Source: Salegentibacter_A chungangensis (GTDB lineage: Bacteria; Bacteroidota; Bacteroidia; Flavobacteriales; Flavobacteriaceae). Taken from it: DNA of 64,000 bases. The stretch is taken from the NCBI RefSeq assembly GCF_042678405.1, contig NZ_JBHTLI010000003.1, positions 186,001 through 250,000 on the forward strand, read 5' to 3'. Numbering within the stretch: position 1 is the first letter of the stretch; every line of letters begins with the position of its first letter. Of the stretch, positions 35,763-45,068 are shown piece after piece. The notes below the pieces were generated by a model. It was not told the origin of the DNA and did not search any database. It worked only from the letters and a program-made list of their open reading frames with translations. Both the position numbers and the translations under genes were made by a program.

Positions 35763-37214
35763 ATGAAAATACTTCTTACCGGCGCAAATGGCTATATAGG
35801 GATGAGATTACTGCCACAATTGGTGGAATCGGGACACGAGGTAGTATGCGCCGTAAGAAATAAAAACAGGTTCAGTTCCAACAAGGAATTGCTGGACAAG
35901 GTGAGCATCGTAGAGCTGGATTTCCTGAAAGAGGATGAGACACCTGAAGCCATAAAAGACATAGATGTCGCGTATTACCTTATTCACTCGATGTCTGCCT
36001 CTACCAAAGACTTTGACACCCAGGAAGAACAGGCTGCAAGAAATTTCAACCTGATAATGGGAGGCACCTCGGTAAAACAGGTGATCTACCTCAGCGGAAT
36101 TATAAATCAGAAAGAGCTTTCGAAGCATCTGAAATCAAGAAAACGAGTCGAAGAGATCCTTTACGAAGGAAGCTTCAACTTAACGGTTCTCAGGGCTGCC
36201 ATTATAGTAGGCTCGGGGAGTTCTTCCTTCGAGATCATCAGGGATCTTTGTGAAAAGCTGCCGGTAATGATCACCCCGCAATGGGTTCGCACCAAGTGCC
36301 AGCCTATTGCCATACGTGATATCATACAGTTTCTAACGGGAGTGATTGGCAAGGAGGAATGCTATAATAAATCTTTTGATGTAGGCGGCCCCGATATCCT
36401 TACCTACCAGGAAATGATGGAGATCTATGCGAAGATCAGAGGGCTGAAGCTATGGATCATCAGCGTTCCGGTTATGTCTCCCAAACTGTCATCCTACTGG
36501 CTTTATTTTGTCACTTCCACATCTTACAAACTGGCCCAAAACCTGGTAGATAGTATGAAAATTGAGGTAACCACGAAAGACAGACGCCTCGAGAAGATAC
36601 TGGGCATTAAACCTATCAGTTATTCCGAAGCCATAAAACTGGCCTTTTATAAGATCGAGCAAAACCAGGTGATCTCTTCCTGGAAAGATTCCCTAAGCAG
36701 CGGTCGGTTTAGAAAAGAGCTGAACAAGTATATACAGGTGCCCACCTATGGCTGCCTTAAAGACGAACAATCTGTAAAGGTGGAAGATCCAGAAGCCGTA
36801 CTCGATAAGATTTGGGCTATTGGAGGTCTTAACGGATGGTATTACGGGAACTGGCTCTGGAAAATAAGGGGATATATCGATAAACTATTCGGTGGTGTTG
36901 GCTTAAGGCGCGGCCGCACCCACCCCACCAAAATCGCTCCCGGAGATGCCCTGGATTTCTGGCGGGTGCTCCTGGCCGATAAAGAGCAAAAACGCCTTCT
37001 TCTTTTTGCCGAGATGAAAGTACCCGGCGAAGCCTGGCTTGAATTTAAGATTGATGAAAACAACATCCTGCACCAAACAGCTACCTTCAGACCAAAAGGG
37101 ATCTGGGGCAGACTTTACTGGTATTCGATGTATCCGTTTCATTATTTTATATTTGAAGGAATGCTCAATAAGATAGCAACCGAAAAAAGAACCAAACTCC
37201 ACACTCCTGTTTGA
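35763..37214 (+). CDS. SDR-family NAD(P)-binding protein with C-terminal DUF2867
   Basis: A 483-residue fusion. The N-terminal atypical short-chain dehydrogenase/NmrA-like domain (1-about 300) has the dinucleotide motif GANGYIG at residues 7-13 and a YLIHSMS segment. The C-terminal half (about 330-480) matches DUF2867, with GLNGWYYGNWLWKIRGYIDKL and the ALDFWRV segment. Family members are often annotated as nucleoside-diphosphate-sugar epimerases, but the true reaction is unknown. Its stop overlaps the TTG start of the BCCT transporter (TTGA), implying coupled translation. Confidence 0.85.
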   Translation: MKILLTGANGYIGMRLLPQLVESGHEVVCAVRNKNRFSSNKELLDKVSIVELDFLKEDETPEAIKDIDVAYYLIHSMSASTKDFDTQEEQAARNFNLIMGGTSVKQVIYLSGIINQKELSKHLKSRKRVEEILYEGSFNLTVLRAAIIVGSGSSSFEIIRDLCEKLPVMITPQWVRTKCQPIAIRDIIQFLTGVIGKEECYNKSFDVGGPDILTYQEMMEIYAKIRGLKLWIISVPVMSPKLSSYWLYFVTSTSYKLAQNLVDSMKIEVTTKDRRLEKILGIKPISYSEAIKLAFYKIEQNQVISSWKDSLSSGRFRKELNKYIQVPTYGCLKDEQSVKVEDPEAVLDKIWAIGGLNGWYYGNWLWKIRGYIDKLFGGVGLRRGRTHPTKIAPGDALDFWRVLLADKEQKRLLLFAEMKVPGEAWLEFKIDENNILHQTATFRPKGIWGRLYWYSMYPFHYFIFEGMLNKIATEKRTKLHTPV

Positions 37215-38701
37215 AGAAACTGGGTACACACATATACGGAAATCTGCTTTTCTATCTTGCAGCCGGGATCCTTTTACTCTTTTCACTTTTTATTTTCACT
37301 TATACCGAAGTCTTTTATCGTTTAATTGAAGAGGGTTCCGTATGGGTAAGAGAAAGGTTCGGAGCCTTTTATTTATGGCTCGGCCTGATTTGCGTTTTAT
37401 TTTTGATAGGGATCGCCGTCTCAAAATACGGAAGGATTAGACTGGGGACTGCGCCGCCAAAATTTGACCGGATGTCCTGGATCGCGATGCTCTACAGTGC
37501 GGGAATGGGAGCTGGAATTCTGCTTCGTGCTGTGCAGGAACCGGTTTTTATGTTTCTCAATCCACCCCTGGAAACCGGAAACAGCGCCGATTTAATCGCG
37601 CTGGAATACACTTTTTATCAATGGGGCTTTACGGCCTGGGCCTTTTATGGAATATTCGCCCTCATTATAGCCTATTCCATCTTTGTAAGGAAAACCAATA
37701 TCCTTTTAGGTTCCAGTTTACCTCAGTTAAAAGCGATAAGACTTCTGCCAAAAGGAGTCGATCTCCTGACCATTCTTACCACGGTCTTCGGACTGGTGGC
37801 CGCGATCGGGCTGGGAACAACCCAAATTGAAGGTGGCTTGAGTCATATTTTATCTGAAAAAGCCGGCAGTGTGAGCGTGACCCTCTTCCTGGTTTTTATC
37901 ATATGCCTGTTCGCTTTTATATCGGCCTGGGCAGGAGTGGAAAAAGGAATCAGAAGAATATCGAACTGGAATATTTACGCTACCCTGTTTCTTTTGGCAT
38001 TTGTGATCTTTCAGGCCGATCTTACCGAAGTTTTCTCGGGATTCTTCAACGCCACCTATCATTATATTATCGATTTTATCCCGCTAAGCCTTGCATTGGG
38101 AAAATTTAACCCCGGAAAAGAATTTCTTACCGACTGGACTTACTATTACTGGGCCTTCTGGCTGGCCTGGGCTCCTTTTACCGGAGTCTTTATTGCCAGG
38201 ATCTCAAAGGGAAGAACCATTAGGGAAATGATCTTAGGCGTTCTGCTCATTCCTTCCCTCGGTACTTTTTTCTGGTTCAGCGTATTTGGAACGATGTCTT
38301 TTGAAATGGTAGAAAGCCAGAGTACCTACAATGGTGAATTTTCGAATGTTTTCACCTCGATATTCGTCTTTTTCGAGCAACTTCCACTTTCGAATATCAC
38401 CAATATTGTTACAATGATGCTGTTGATGAGTTTCCTGGTGACCTCGGTAGATTCAGCTATCTATGTACTTAGTATGTTCAGTGACCGGGGGAATGAAAAC
38501 CCAAAAAGGAAATTCCGGCTGATTTGGGCTGTGGTGATCCTGGTGTTTTCGGAAGCCATAATAATCCTTGGGAACATCAAACCTGACAGCGATGTACTGC
38601 AGGCAATGCAGAAGTTCCTGATTATAGGCTCACTTCCGTTCGCTTTCTTCACAGCCGGAATAATGATCATCTTTTTAATGCAGTTGCTTAGGAAATATTA
38701 G
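37211..38701 (+). CDS. BCCT family betaine/choline/carnitine transporter
   Basis: A 496-residue inner-membrane transporter with about twelve helices. The BCCT signature is clear: DWTYYYWAFWLAWAPFTGVF near residue 310, followed by IARISKGRTIREM. It probably imports glycine betaine or choline for osmoprotection; substrate choice cannot be read from sequence. It uses a TTG start overlapping the SDR stop. Its stop interlocks with that of convergent ctlX, so transcription of the two must collide or read through. Confidence 0.9.
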   Translation: MKKLGTHIYGNLLFYLAAGILLLFSLFIFTYTEVFYRLIEEGSVWVRERFGAFYLWLGLICVLFLIGIAVSKYGRIRLGTAPPKFDRMSWIAMLYSAGMGAGILLRAVQEPVFMFLNPPLETGNSADLIALEYTFYQWGFTAWAFYGIFALIIAYSIFVRKTNILLGSSLPQLKAIRLLPKGVDLLTILTTVFGLVAAIGLGTTQIEGGLSHILSEKAGSVSVTLFLVFIICLFAFISAWAGVEKGIRRISNWNIYATLFLLAFVIFQADLTEVFSGFFNATYHYIIDFIPLSLALGKFNPGKEFLTDWTYYYWAFWLAWAPFTGVFIARISKGRTIREMILGVLLIPSLGTFFWFSVFGTMSFEMVESQSTYNGEFSNVFTSIFVFFEQLPLSNITNIVTMMLLMSFLVTSVDSAIYVLSMFSDRGNENPKRKFRLIWAVVILVFSEAIIILGNIKPDSDVLQAMQKFLIIGSLPFAFFTAGIMIIFLMQLLRKY

Positions 38702-39624
38702 GCTTTTGGAAGAAACACCTCTGCCATCATACAGCGGGCACTTCCACCACCACAGGTTTCTATCACATCAAGATCGCTGCTTAAGATCTCGCAATGCTTT
38801 TCTATGTTCTTTACCTGCTCATCGGTTAGACTTTTATGTGCCCTGGAGCTCATCACAAGATATTTCTTATCGAAAGCTCCTTTCACCTGAAGCATATTTC
38901 CGGCAAATTCGTGCATCTGTGCTTCGGTGATCTTGATCACCTCTTTCCCGTCTTCTTTAAGATGCTTCAGGACATTCTTGCGTTCCTTACCATTGTCTAT
39001 ACTTTCAAGACAGATCACTGCAAAATCTTCGGCAAGACACATCATCACATTGGTGTGATAAATTGCTTTTCTTTTCCCGTCTACATCCTGGTTCGCATTG
39101 AAAATTACCGGAGTGAACTCAAAGTCTTCACAGAATTCAATTAAAAGATCTTCGTCTGCCCGTGGAGAAAGCGCACAGTAAGCTTTTCGGTTCACACGAT
39201 CCAACAGCAAACTACCGGTCCCTTCAAGAAAGACATCGTCCTCCTCTGCCCCGGTATAATCAATTACATTCTTGATCTTAAAGCCTTCTTCTTCCAATCG
39301 GGCAAAATATTCCATTCTGCGCTCTTTTCTTCTGTTCACAGCGAACATCGGGTAGAGCCCGATATTCCCGTTTTGATGGAAAGAGACCCAGTTATTAGGG
39401 AAAATAGAATCTGGTGTATCGTCTTCCGGTTTATCATCAACCACAATTACATTTACACCAACTTTCCTTAGTTTGCTCACAAAGTCGTCAAATTCCTTCT
39501 GAGCTCTCTCATTCACATCTTCATCCTTGAGGTCTTCCTGGAAATAGTTATTTACAGCGGTTTGCTCATTCATCCTGAATGCAACCGGTCTAACCATCAA
39601 TATTGTATTTGTGATCTGTTCCAT
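38698..39624 (-). CDS. ctlX: Citrulline utilisation hydrolase CtlX-type protein
   Basis: A 308-residue enzyme of the guanidino-group modifying superfamily (arginine deiminase, dimethylargininase, amidinotransferase). The PDSIFPNNW segment, FLEGTGSLLLDR, the catalytic-His region IYHTNVMMC and the C-terminal nucleophile in GSARCMMAE are visible. CtlX proteins hydrolyse citrulline; the assignment is by overall resemblance. It is 4 bp downstream of a second superfamily member and co-transcribed with it. Confidence 0.85.
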   Translation of the reverse strand: MEQITNTILMVRPVAFRMNEQTAVNNYFQEDLKDEDVNERAQKEFDDFVSKLRKVGVNVIVVDDKPEDDTPDSIFPNNWVSFHQNGNIGLYPMFAVNRRKERRMEYFARLEEEGFKIKNVIDYTGAEEDDVFLEGTGSLLLDRVNRKAYCALSPRADEDLLIEFCEDFEFTPVIFNANQDVDGKRKAIYHTNVMMCLAEDFAVICLESIDNGKERKNVLKHLKEDGKEVIKITEAQMHEFAGNMLQVKGAFDKKYLVMSSRAHKSLTDEQVKNIEKHCEILSSDLDVIETCGGGSARCMMAEVFLPKA

Positions 39625-39628
39625 AATC

Positions 39629-40540
39629 TTATTCTCTTATTAATGGTAAAGTTGAACAACGCAACAGGCCTTCCTGCTTGGCAATCTCAGCATAAGGCAC
39701 TTCTTCTACGGTAATACCCTGTTCTCTCAACCATTTATTTAAACGTGTAAAATTCTTTTCTGAAATCACCACATCTTCAGCAATAGAAAAGATGTTGGAA
39801 TTCATATTGTACATCTCTTCCCTGGTAATTTCAAAGACATTGTCTTTTCCGAAGAGATTCACCAGCCATTCGTATTCCTTCTCTTCAAGGAATCCTCCTT
39901 TGTAAATAATGGCTTTATCCTTCCCCACCGGCTGAAAGCAGCAATCCAGGTGAAGGGCATTGTCCCTTGGCTCGGTATTGGACTTTCTCAGGTTAAAGGA
40001 AACAACCTTTTTATTCGGAAACAGTTTCTGCAAGGCTTCCACGGCCTGCATGTTGGTCCTGGCAGTGATGTAATCCTTATAATCATCACCCCTGTAGGTT
40101 CCTACCAGGATATATTCGCCGTGAGGCATCACATCTCCTCCTTCTATATGGGCTTCTTCCGGAAGCCTGAGCACATTCTCTTCAGGAATTTGCTCTATCA
40201 CGTGATTAATCGCTTCTATCTCAAGCTCCCTGTCGGGAAGGATATTAGATTTGATGAATTTATCCTCGATCACAAAAGCGATATCCCTGGTAAATATCTG
40301 GTTCACATCCTTTAGCTGCTTTGGGCGAAATACTTTCACATTGTATTTTTCCAAAACGGCAGCCACAGCCTCCATTTCTTTCACCATATCCTCTTCCTTA
40401 GGATAGGTCCCCGCTTTTATATGTTCCTTAGACTTAGGATCGTAAGCATCCTCAAGCCTTGGCTCTTTTCCAACGCTTTCAGCCGTTCCCAGGACCACGG
40501 CCTTAAGCCGGGAAGTTTCATTATCAATATGCAATTTCAT
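39629..40540 (-). CDS. Arginine deiminase/dimethylargininase-family hydrolase
   Basis: A 303-residue amidinotransferase-fold enzyme. Motifs are FTRDIAFVI, EGGDVM (acid), DNALHLDCCF (catalytic His) and the C-terminal RCSTLPLIRE (catalytic Cys). I start it at the ATG at 40540, because the 12 extra upstream residues would lie over the promoter. The substrate is probably arginine or methylated arginine; the choice cannot be made by eye. With ctlX it could form a short arginine-to-citrulline-to-ornithine route, which is inference. Confidence 0.85.
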   Translation of the reverse strand: MKLHIDNETSRLKAVVLGTAESVGKEPRLEDAYDPKSKEHIKAGTYPKEEDMVKEMEAVAAVLEKYNVKVFRPKQLKDVNQIFTRDIAFVIEDKFIKSNILPDRELEIEAINHVIEQIPEENVLRLPEEAHIEGGDVMPHGEYILVGTYRGDDYKDYITARTNMQAVEALQKLFPNKKVVSFNLRKSNTEPRDNALHLDCCFQPVGKDKAIIYKGGFLEEKEYEWLVNLFGKDNVFEITREEMYNMNSNIFSIAEDVVISEKNFTRLNKWLREQGITVEEVPYAEIAKQEGLLRCSTLPLIRE

Positions 40541-40555
40541 TATGCAAATTTTTGT

Positions 40556-40563
40556 CAAATATA
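40556..40563 (-). promoter_or_regulatory. Promoter -7 box of the guanidino-hydrolase operon
   Basis: On the minus strand TATATTTG, an exact TAnnTTTG match only 15 bp upstream of the ATG. It directly follows the T-run of the gltA terminator. Confidence 0.6.
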
Positions 40564-40593
40564 AAAAAAGCTCCATCTGTGATGAAGCTTTTT
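40563..40593 (-). terminator. Terminator of gltA
   Basis: AAAAAGCT pairs with AGCTTTTT and the inner CATC with GATG around a TGT loop. Seven Ts follow on the minus strand. It lies 28 bp past the gltA stop. Confidence 0.85.
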
Positions 40594-40620
40594 AAGAATT
40601 ATCAATTATAAAGGTTGTTC

Positions 40621-41904
40621 TTATCTCTTTTCAAGATCTGTGAACTCCCTGTGGTTTTCACCAACATAAATCTGACGCGGACGACCAATTGGCTCTTTCT
40701 TCATTCGCATCTCTCTCCATTGAGCGATCCATCCGGGAAGACGTCCTAAGGCGAACATCACAGTGAACATCTCCACCGGTATTCCTAAAGCTCTGTAGAT
40801 AATTCCTGAATAGAAATCTACGTTAGGATATAGTTTACGCTTTACGAAGTAATCGTCTTCAAGAGCTTCTTTTTCAAGGCCTTTAGCGATCTCCAGAACA
40901 GGGTCTTCCACACCTAACTGGCCAAGAACCTCATCGGCAGATTTCTTGATGATCTTAGCACGAGGGTCGAAATTCTTATATACTCTGTGTCCAAAGCCCA
41001 TAAGACGGAAAGGATCATCCTTATCCTTGGCTTTTTCCATAAACTTCTTGGTATCTCCACCATCTTCCTTGATCCCTTCAAGCATTTCTATAACCGCCTG
41101 GTTAGCACCACCGTGAAGTGGTCCCCAGAGGGCTGAAACACCTGCTGAAAGTGAAGCAAACAGACCGGCGTGAGAAGATCCAACCATTCTTACAGTAGAA
41201 GTAGAACAGTTTTGTTCGTGATCGGCGTGTAAGATCAATAGTTTATCCAGCGCTTCAATCACAGCAGGATCTACATCATATTTCTTACCCGGCTTCTCGA
41301 ACATCATTTTATGAAGGTTCTCCACATAGCCTAATGAATCGTCTCCGTAGTTTAACGGAAGACTCTTTTTCTTTCTAAGTGTCCAGGCTGCAAGCACAGG
41401 AAACTTACCAAGGATCTTCACTATGGCATTGTACATATCCTCCTCTGAAGACACATCTACAGAAGAAGGGTTAAATGCGGTTAGAGCACTGGTTAAAGAA
41501 GAAAGCACTCCCATTGGGTGTGCTGCCTTTGGAAATCCGTCAAGGATCTTTTTTACTTCTTCATCTACCTGTGACTCTTCTTTAATATCGTGATGGAATT
41601 TCTCCAATTGCTCCTTATTCGGAAGCTCTCCAAAAATCAACAAGTATGCTACTTCAAGAAAATCTGCTTTTTCCGCAAGATCTTCAATTGCATATCCGCG
41701 ATATCTTAGTATTCCTTTTTCACCATCTAAGAAGGTAATTGCACTTTCGCAGCTTCCGGTATTTTTATACCCGCGGTCTAAAGTGATAACCCCTGCTTCA
41801 CCACGCAAAGTCTTTATATCTATCCCTAATTCATTCTCGGTTCCTTCAACAACAGGAAACTCGTATTTTTTCCCGTTAATCTCAAGTGTAGCAACTTTTG
41901 ACAT
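40621..41904 (-). CDS. gltA: Citrate synthase
   Basis: Condenses oxaloacetate and acetyl-CoA, entry step of the TCA cycle. At 427 residues it is the long Gram-negative type with an N-terminal beta-sheet domain. Catalytic segments seen are HADHEQNCSTSTVRMVGSSH (first His group), GPLHGGANQAV and GFGHRVYKNFDPRAK. It has its own strong terminator, and another terminator separates it from eno, so it is monocistronic. The upstream region has TATATTTTG, an imperfect -7 box. Confidence 0.98.
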   Translation of the reverse strand: MSKVATLEINGKKYEFPVVEGTENELGIDIKTLRGEAGVITLDRGYKNTGSCESAITFLDGEKGILRYRGYAIEDLAEKADFLEVAYLLIFGELPNKEQLEKFHHDIKEESQVDEEVKKILDGFPKAAHPMGVLSSLTSALTAFNPSSVDVSSEEDMYNAIVKILGKFPVLAAWTLRKKKSLPLNYGDDSLGYVENLHKMMFEKPGKKYDVDPAVIEALDKLLILHADHEQNCSTSTVRMVGSSHAGLFASLSAGVSALWGPLHGGANQAVIEMLEGIKEDGGDTKKFMEKAKDKDDPFRLMGFGHRVYKNFDPRAKIIKKSADEVLGQLGVEDPVLEIAKGLEKEALEDDYFVKRKLYPNVDFYSGIIYRALGIPVEMFTVMFALGRLPGWIAQWREMRMKKEPIGRPRQIYVGENHREFTDLEKR

Positions 41905-42038
41905 ATTATCTTATATACTTTTTAGGATTAATTTTTCAGAAATGCTAAAGTACAAAATATACGCCTAATTCCCCATCAACAAAGCCCCTGAATTTGCGGG
42001 ATAAACAATATTTTAACTGATAATTATCATATTTCCTT

Positions 42039-42077
42039 AAAAAAAATCCCTTTTGAATTTTCTTCAAAAGGGATTTT
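42039..42077 (-). terminator. Terminator of eno
   Basis: A perfect 15-bp stem (42043-42057 with 42063-42077) with a 5-nt loop and a T-tract on the minus strand, 23 bp past the eno stop. Confidence 0.9.
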
Positions 42078-42099
42078 CTAAAATAATGGAAATCAGTGC

Positions 42100-43386
42100 T
42101 TAGATCTTAAAGGCTTTTCGCTGTGGATAAAAGGCCACATCTCCAAGTTCTTCTTCTATTCTTATCAACTGATTATATTTTGCCATACGGTCACTTCTTG
42201 AAGCCGAACCGGTCTTGATCTGACCTGTGTTCAGGGCAACGGCAAGATCGGCAATGGTATTATCTTCAGTCTCCCCAGAACGGTGAGACATTACAGAAGT
42301 ATACCCTGCATTATGAGCCATATTTACAGCGGCGATGGTTTCGGTTAAAGTACCGATCTGGTTCACCTTGATAAGGATGGAATTGGCAATACCTTCGTCG
42401 ATACCTCTTGAAAGACGCTCCACGTTGGTTACGAAAAGGTCATCTCCAACAAGCTGCACTTTATCCCCGATCTTATCGGTAACGGCTTTCCAGCCTTCCC
42501 AGTCGTTTTCATCCATTCCGTCTTCAATAGAGATGATCGGGTATTTAGAAGCCAGATGAGCAAGATATTCTGCCTGCTCCTCACTGGTTCTTACTTTACC
42601 TGAATCTCCTTCAAATTTCTTGTAATCATATTTTCCGTTCTCATAGAATTCAGCCGCAGCACAATCAAGGGCGATCATTACATCGTCTCCGCCTTTGTAA
42701 CCTGCTTTTTCTATCGCTTTCAGAATGGTATCCAGAGCATCTTCGGTTCCGTCAAGTGTCGGTGCAAAACCTCCTTCATCTCCAACAGCGGTACTAAGCC
42801 CTCTGTCGTGAAGCACTTTTTTAAGGTGATGGAAGATCTCGGTTCCCATTTTAAGGGCGTGGGAGAAATCTTTAGCCTTTACCGGCATAATCATAAATTC
42901 CTGAAATGCGATAGGTGCATCACTGTGAGAACCACCATTAATAATATTCATCATTGGCACCGGAAGCGTATTTGCACTTACTCCGCCTACATAACGATAA
43001 AGCGGAAGTCCCAGTTCATTTGCTGCAGCCTTGGCCACGGCAAGAGAAACTCCAAGAATGGCATTTGCTCCCAGCTTTCCTTTATTCGGCGTACCGTCAA
43101 GATCGATCATTGCCTTATCGATAAGGTTCTGCTCAAATACCGAATACCCCAGAAGGTTTTCAGCAATAGCGTTATTCACATTATCTACGGCCTTGGAAAC
43201 TCCTTTTCCCATAAAGTCATCACCTCCGTCACGTAGCTCTACAGCCTCGTGCTCCCCGGTTGATGCTCCTGAAGGGACAGCAGCTCTTCCTAAAATACCA
43301 TTTTCGGTAATTACATCTACTTCTACAGTCGGATTTCCTCTTGAGTCAAATATTTGACGTGCGTGAATATTTATAATAGCACTCAT
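42100..43386 (-). CDS. eno: Enolase
   Basis: Glycolytic 2-phosphoglycerate dehydratase. The N-terminal DSRGNPTVEVDV is at residues 14-25, metal ligands lie around DCAAAEFY, SIEDGMDE and LVGDDLFVTN, and the C-terminal signature is ILIKVNQIGTLTET with SHRSGETED. Length 428 is normal. It is flanked by a terminator at its 3' end and a 426-bp non-coding region at its 5' end. Confidence 0.99.
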   Translation of the reverse strand: MSAIINIHARQIFDSRGNPTVEVDVITENGILGRAAVPSGASTGEHEAVELRDGGDDFMGKGVSKAVDNVNNAIAENLLGYSVFEQNLIDKAMIDLDGTPNKGKLGANAILGVSLAVAKAAANELGLPLYRYVGGVSANTLPVPMMNIINGGSHSDAPIAFQEFMIMPVKAKDFSHALKMGTEIFHHLKKVLHDRGLSTAVGDEGGFAPTLDGTEDALDTILKAIEKAGYKGGDDVMIALDCAAAEFYENGKYDYKKFEGDSGKVRTSEEQAEYLAHLASKYPIISIEDGMDENDWEGWKAVTDKIGDKVQLVGDDLFVTNVERLSRGIDEGIANSILIKVNQIGTLTETIAAVNMAHNAGYTSVMSHRSGETEDNTIADLAVALNTGQIKTGSASRSDRMAKYNQLIRIEEELGDVAFYPQRKAFKI

Positions 43387-43812
43387 AGTATTCTTTATTA
43401 GTTAATTGATTAGTCTGCAAGATACAAATCAGAGCACAAATTCGCGAGCATTTAACGAGGGAATAGCCCGTATTTTTACTAAATCGTTTTCGAAAACACA
43501 AGATTTTAACAGGCCTTTAAAAAAAGATCCCCATTCATACAAATACCACAATTAAGCCCTTTTTTCCGGCCCACCGAAGCTCTTTCAAAAACGAAAAACG
43601 AGGTTCTGTATCTTCGTAAATGACGGAACAGAAGCATAAGGTAAAGACTTAACATAAAAGCATTCCCGTAATCCCTTTGCAAACCCTCGGCAGCGACACC
43701 AAAAGAGCTTAGTTGAAATACAGGGAAATCAGCTCCTTTTCAGCCCGAACAAACAAAAAAGGCCGAAAACTGCGTAGTTTTCGGCCCTTTTGGTCAAAAT
43801 TACGGAAAATCC
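43387..43812. other. Long non-coding region between eno and carA
   Basis: No convincing open frame. It should hold the eno promoter (only a weak TATCTTGC near 43424 on the minus strand was found) and the carA terminator. Between 43600 and 43793 three consecutive inverted repeats occur: TTCTGT/ACAGAA (43604-43633), AAAAGAGCT with AGCTCCTTTT (about 43702-43740) and the terminator hairpin (43761-43786). This could be a small plus-strand RNA. A 12-bp palindrome GTTTTCGAAAAC is at 43488-43499. Confidence 0.4.
43755..43793 (-). terminator. Terminator of carA, possibly bidirectional
   Basis: An 11-bp GC-rich perfect stem (43761-43771 with 43776-43786), loop GCGT, is followed by six Ts on the minus strand and four Ts on the plus strand. 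Confidence 0.9.
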
Positions 43813-44925
43813 TTAGGCCTTGGCAGCCTTAATTCTGTCCATAAATTCGTCAAATAAATAACTTGCGTCGTGAGGACCAGGACTTGCTTCAGGGTGATAT
43901 TGTACAGAAAAACAATTCTTGCTCTTCATTTCAATCCCTCCTACCGTCTGGTCATTCAGGCATATATGTGTGATCTCTACATTAGGGTTCTTTTCGGTAT
44001 CCTCTCTGTCTACGGCAAATCCGTGGTTTTGAGAAGTGATCTCGCCTTTACCTGTTTTAAGGTTCTTTACGGGATGATTAATTCCGCGGTGCCCGTGGTG
44101 CATCTTATAGGTTTTAATGCCATTAGCGATGGCTATTACCTGATGCCCTAGGCAGATCCCGAATAGCGGATGATCTTTCTCAATGATATTCTTTGTAAGC
44201 TCGATGGCATTTTCCAAAGGCTGTGGATCTCCAGGCCCATTGGAAAGGAAATACCCATCAGGATTCCACTCCTTCATTTCTTCATAGGTCGCATCATAAG
44301 GGAACACCTTTACGTAAGCATCCCTGTCGGCAAAATTCCTGAGAATATTCTTTTTAATCCCTATATCAAGTGCAGCAATTTTATAAGTAGCATTTTCATC
44401 ACCAACAAAATAAGGCTCTTTAGTAGAAACTTTTGAAGCAAGCTCAAGACCGTTCATATCAGGCACTTCAGCTAACTGAGCTTTAAGCCCTTCAATATTA
44501 TCTACATCGGTAGAGATGATGGCATTCATCGCCCCGTTTTCCCTGATATAGGTTACAAGGGCACGGGTATCCACATCAGAAATAGCTAACAGGTTGCTGT
44601 CTTCAAGGAATTCCTCAAGAGAAGAATCTGCAGCCGGTCTTGAATGGGTATAGCTAAAGTTTTTACAGATCAAGCCTGAGATCTTGGCCTTATCAGATTC
44701 ATTTTCGCTTTTAAGGGTTCCATAATTACCAATATGAGCATTGGTAGTCACCATTAACTGCCCATAATAAGAAGGGTCCGTAAAGATTTCCTGGTACCCG
44801 GTCATCCCGGTATTGAAACAAACTTCTCCAACAGCGCTTCCTTCTTTCCCTCCAACAGCTTTCCCGTGGAAGATCGTACCATCTGCCAGTAAAATTATCG
44901 CTTTCTTTTTGGCTTGATATTTCAT
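43813..44925 (-). CDS. carA: Carbamoyl-phosphate synthase small subunit CarA
   Basis: Glutaminase subunit that feeds ammonia to CarB for carbamoyl phosphate used in pyrimidine and arginine synthesis. An N-terminal CPSase domain (1-150, TGMTGYQEIFTDPSYYGQ) precedes the class I amidotransferase domain with nucleophile Cys in GICLGHQ and catalytic His in QYHPEASPGPHD. Length 370 is normal. carB is not adjacent. It lies after rplQ but is separated by a terminator. Confidence 0.98.
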   Translation of the reverse strand: MKYQAKKKAIILLADGTIFHGKAVGGKEGSAVGEVCFNTGMTGYQEIFTDPSYYGQLMVTTNAHIGNYGTLKSENESDKAKISGLICKNFSYTHSRPAADSSLEEFLEDSNLLAISDVDTRALVTYIRENGAMNAIISTDVDNIEGLKAQLAEVPDMNGLELASKVSTKEPYFVGDENATYKIAALDIGIKKNILRNFADRDAYVKVFPYDATYEEMKEWNPDGYFLSNGPGDPQPLENAIELTKNIIEKDHPLFGICLGHQVIAIANGIKTYKMHHGHRGINHPVKNLKTGKGEITSQNHGFAVDREDTEKNPNVEITHICLNDQTVGGIEMKSKNCFSVQYHPEASPGPHDASYLFDEFMDRIKAAKA

Positions 44926-45005
44926 ACTTATTAGATCTAAAATGTCTGCTTTGCAGAACCGATTTTTATTAATCCGGAATCCGGAATGATTTGGTTAAAT
45001 TATAT

Positions 45006-45040
45006 AAAAAAAGGATAAACCCTGAAAGTTTATCCTTTTT
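45006..45040 (-). terminator. Terminator ending the ribosomal protein block
   Basis: A perfect 13-bp stem (45008-45020 with 45028-45040) with a 7-nt loop, followed by a T-run on the minus strand, 29 bp past the rplQ stop. Confidence 0.9.
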
Positions 45041-45068
45041 AAAATTATCGAAATAAAAGAATCATTTT

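Noticed and set aside
40541..40576. A 12-residue N-terminal extension of the guanidino hydrolase
   Set aside because: It would be encoded across the promoter and the gltA terminator; the ATG at 40540 fits the family start.
43488..43499. The palindrome GTTTTCGAAAAC upstream of eno
   Set aside because: Short, AT-rich and not aligned with any promoter box; could easily be chance.
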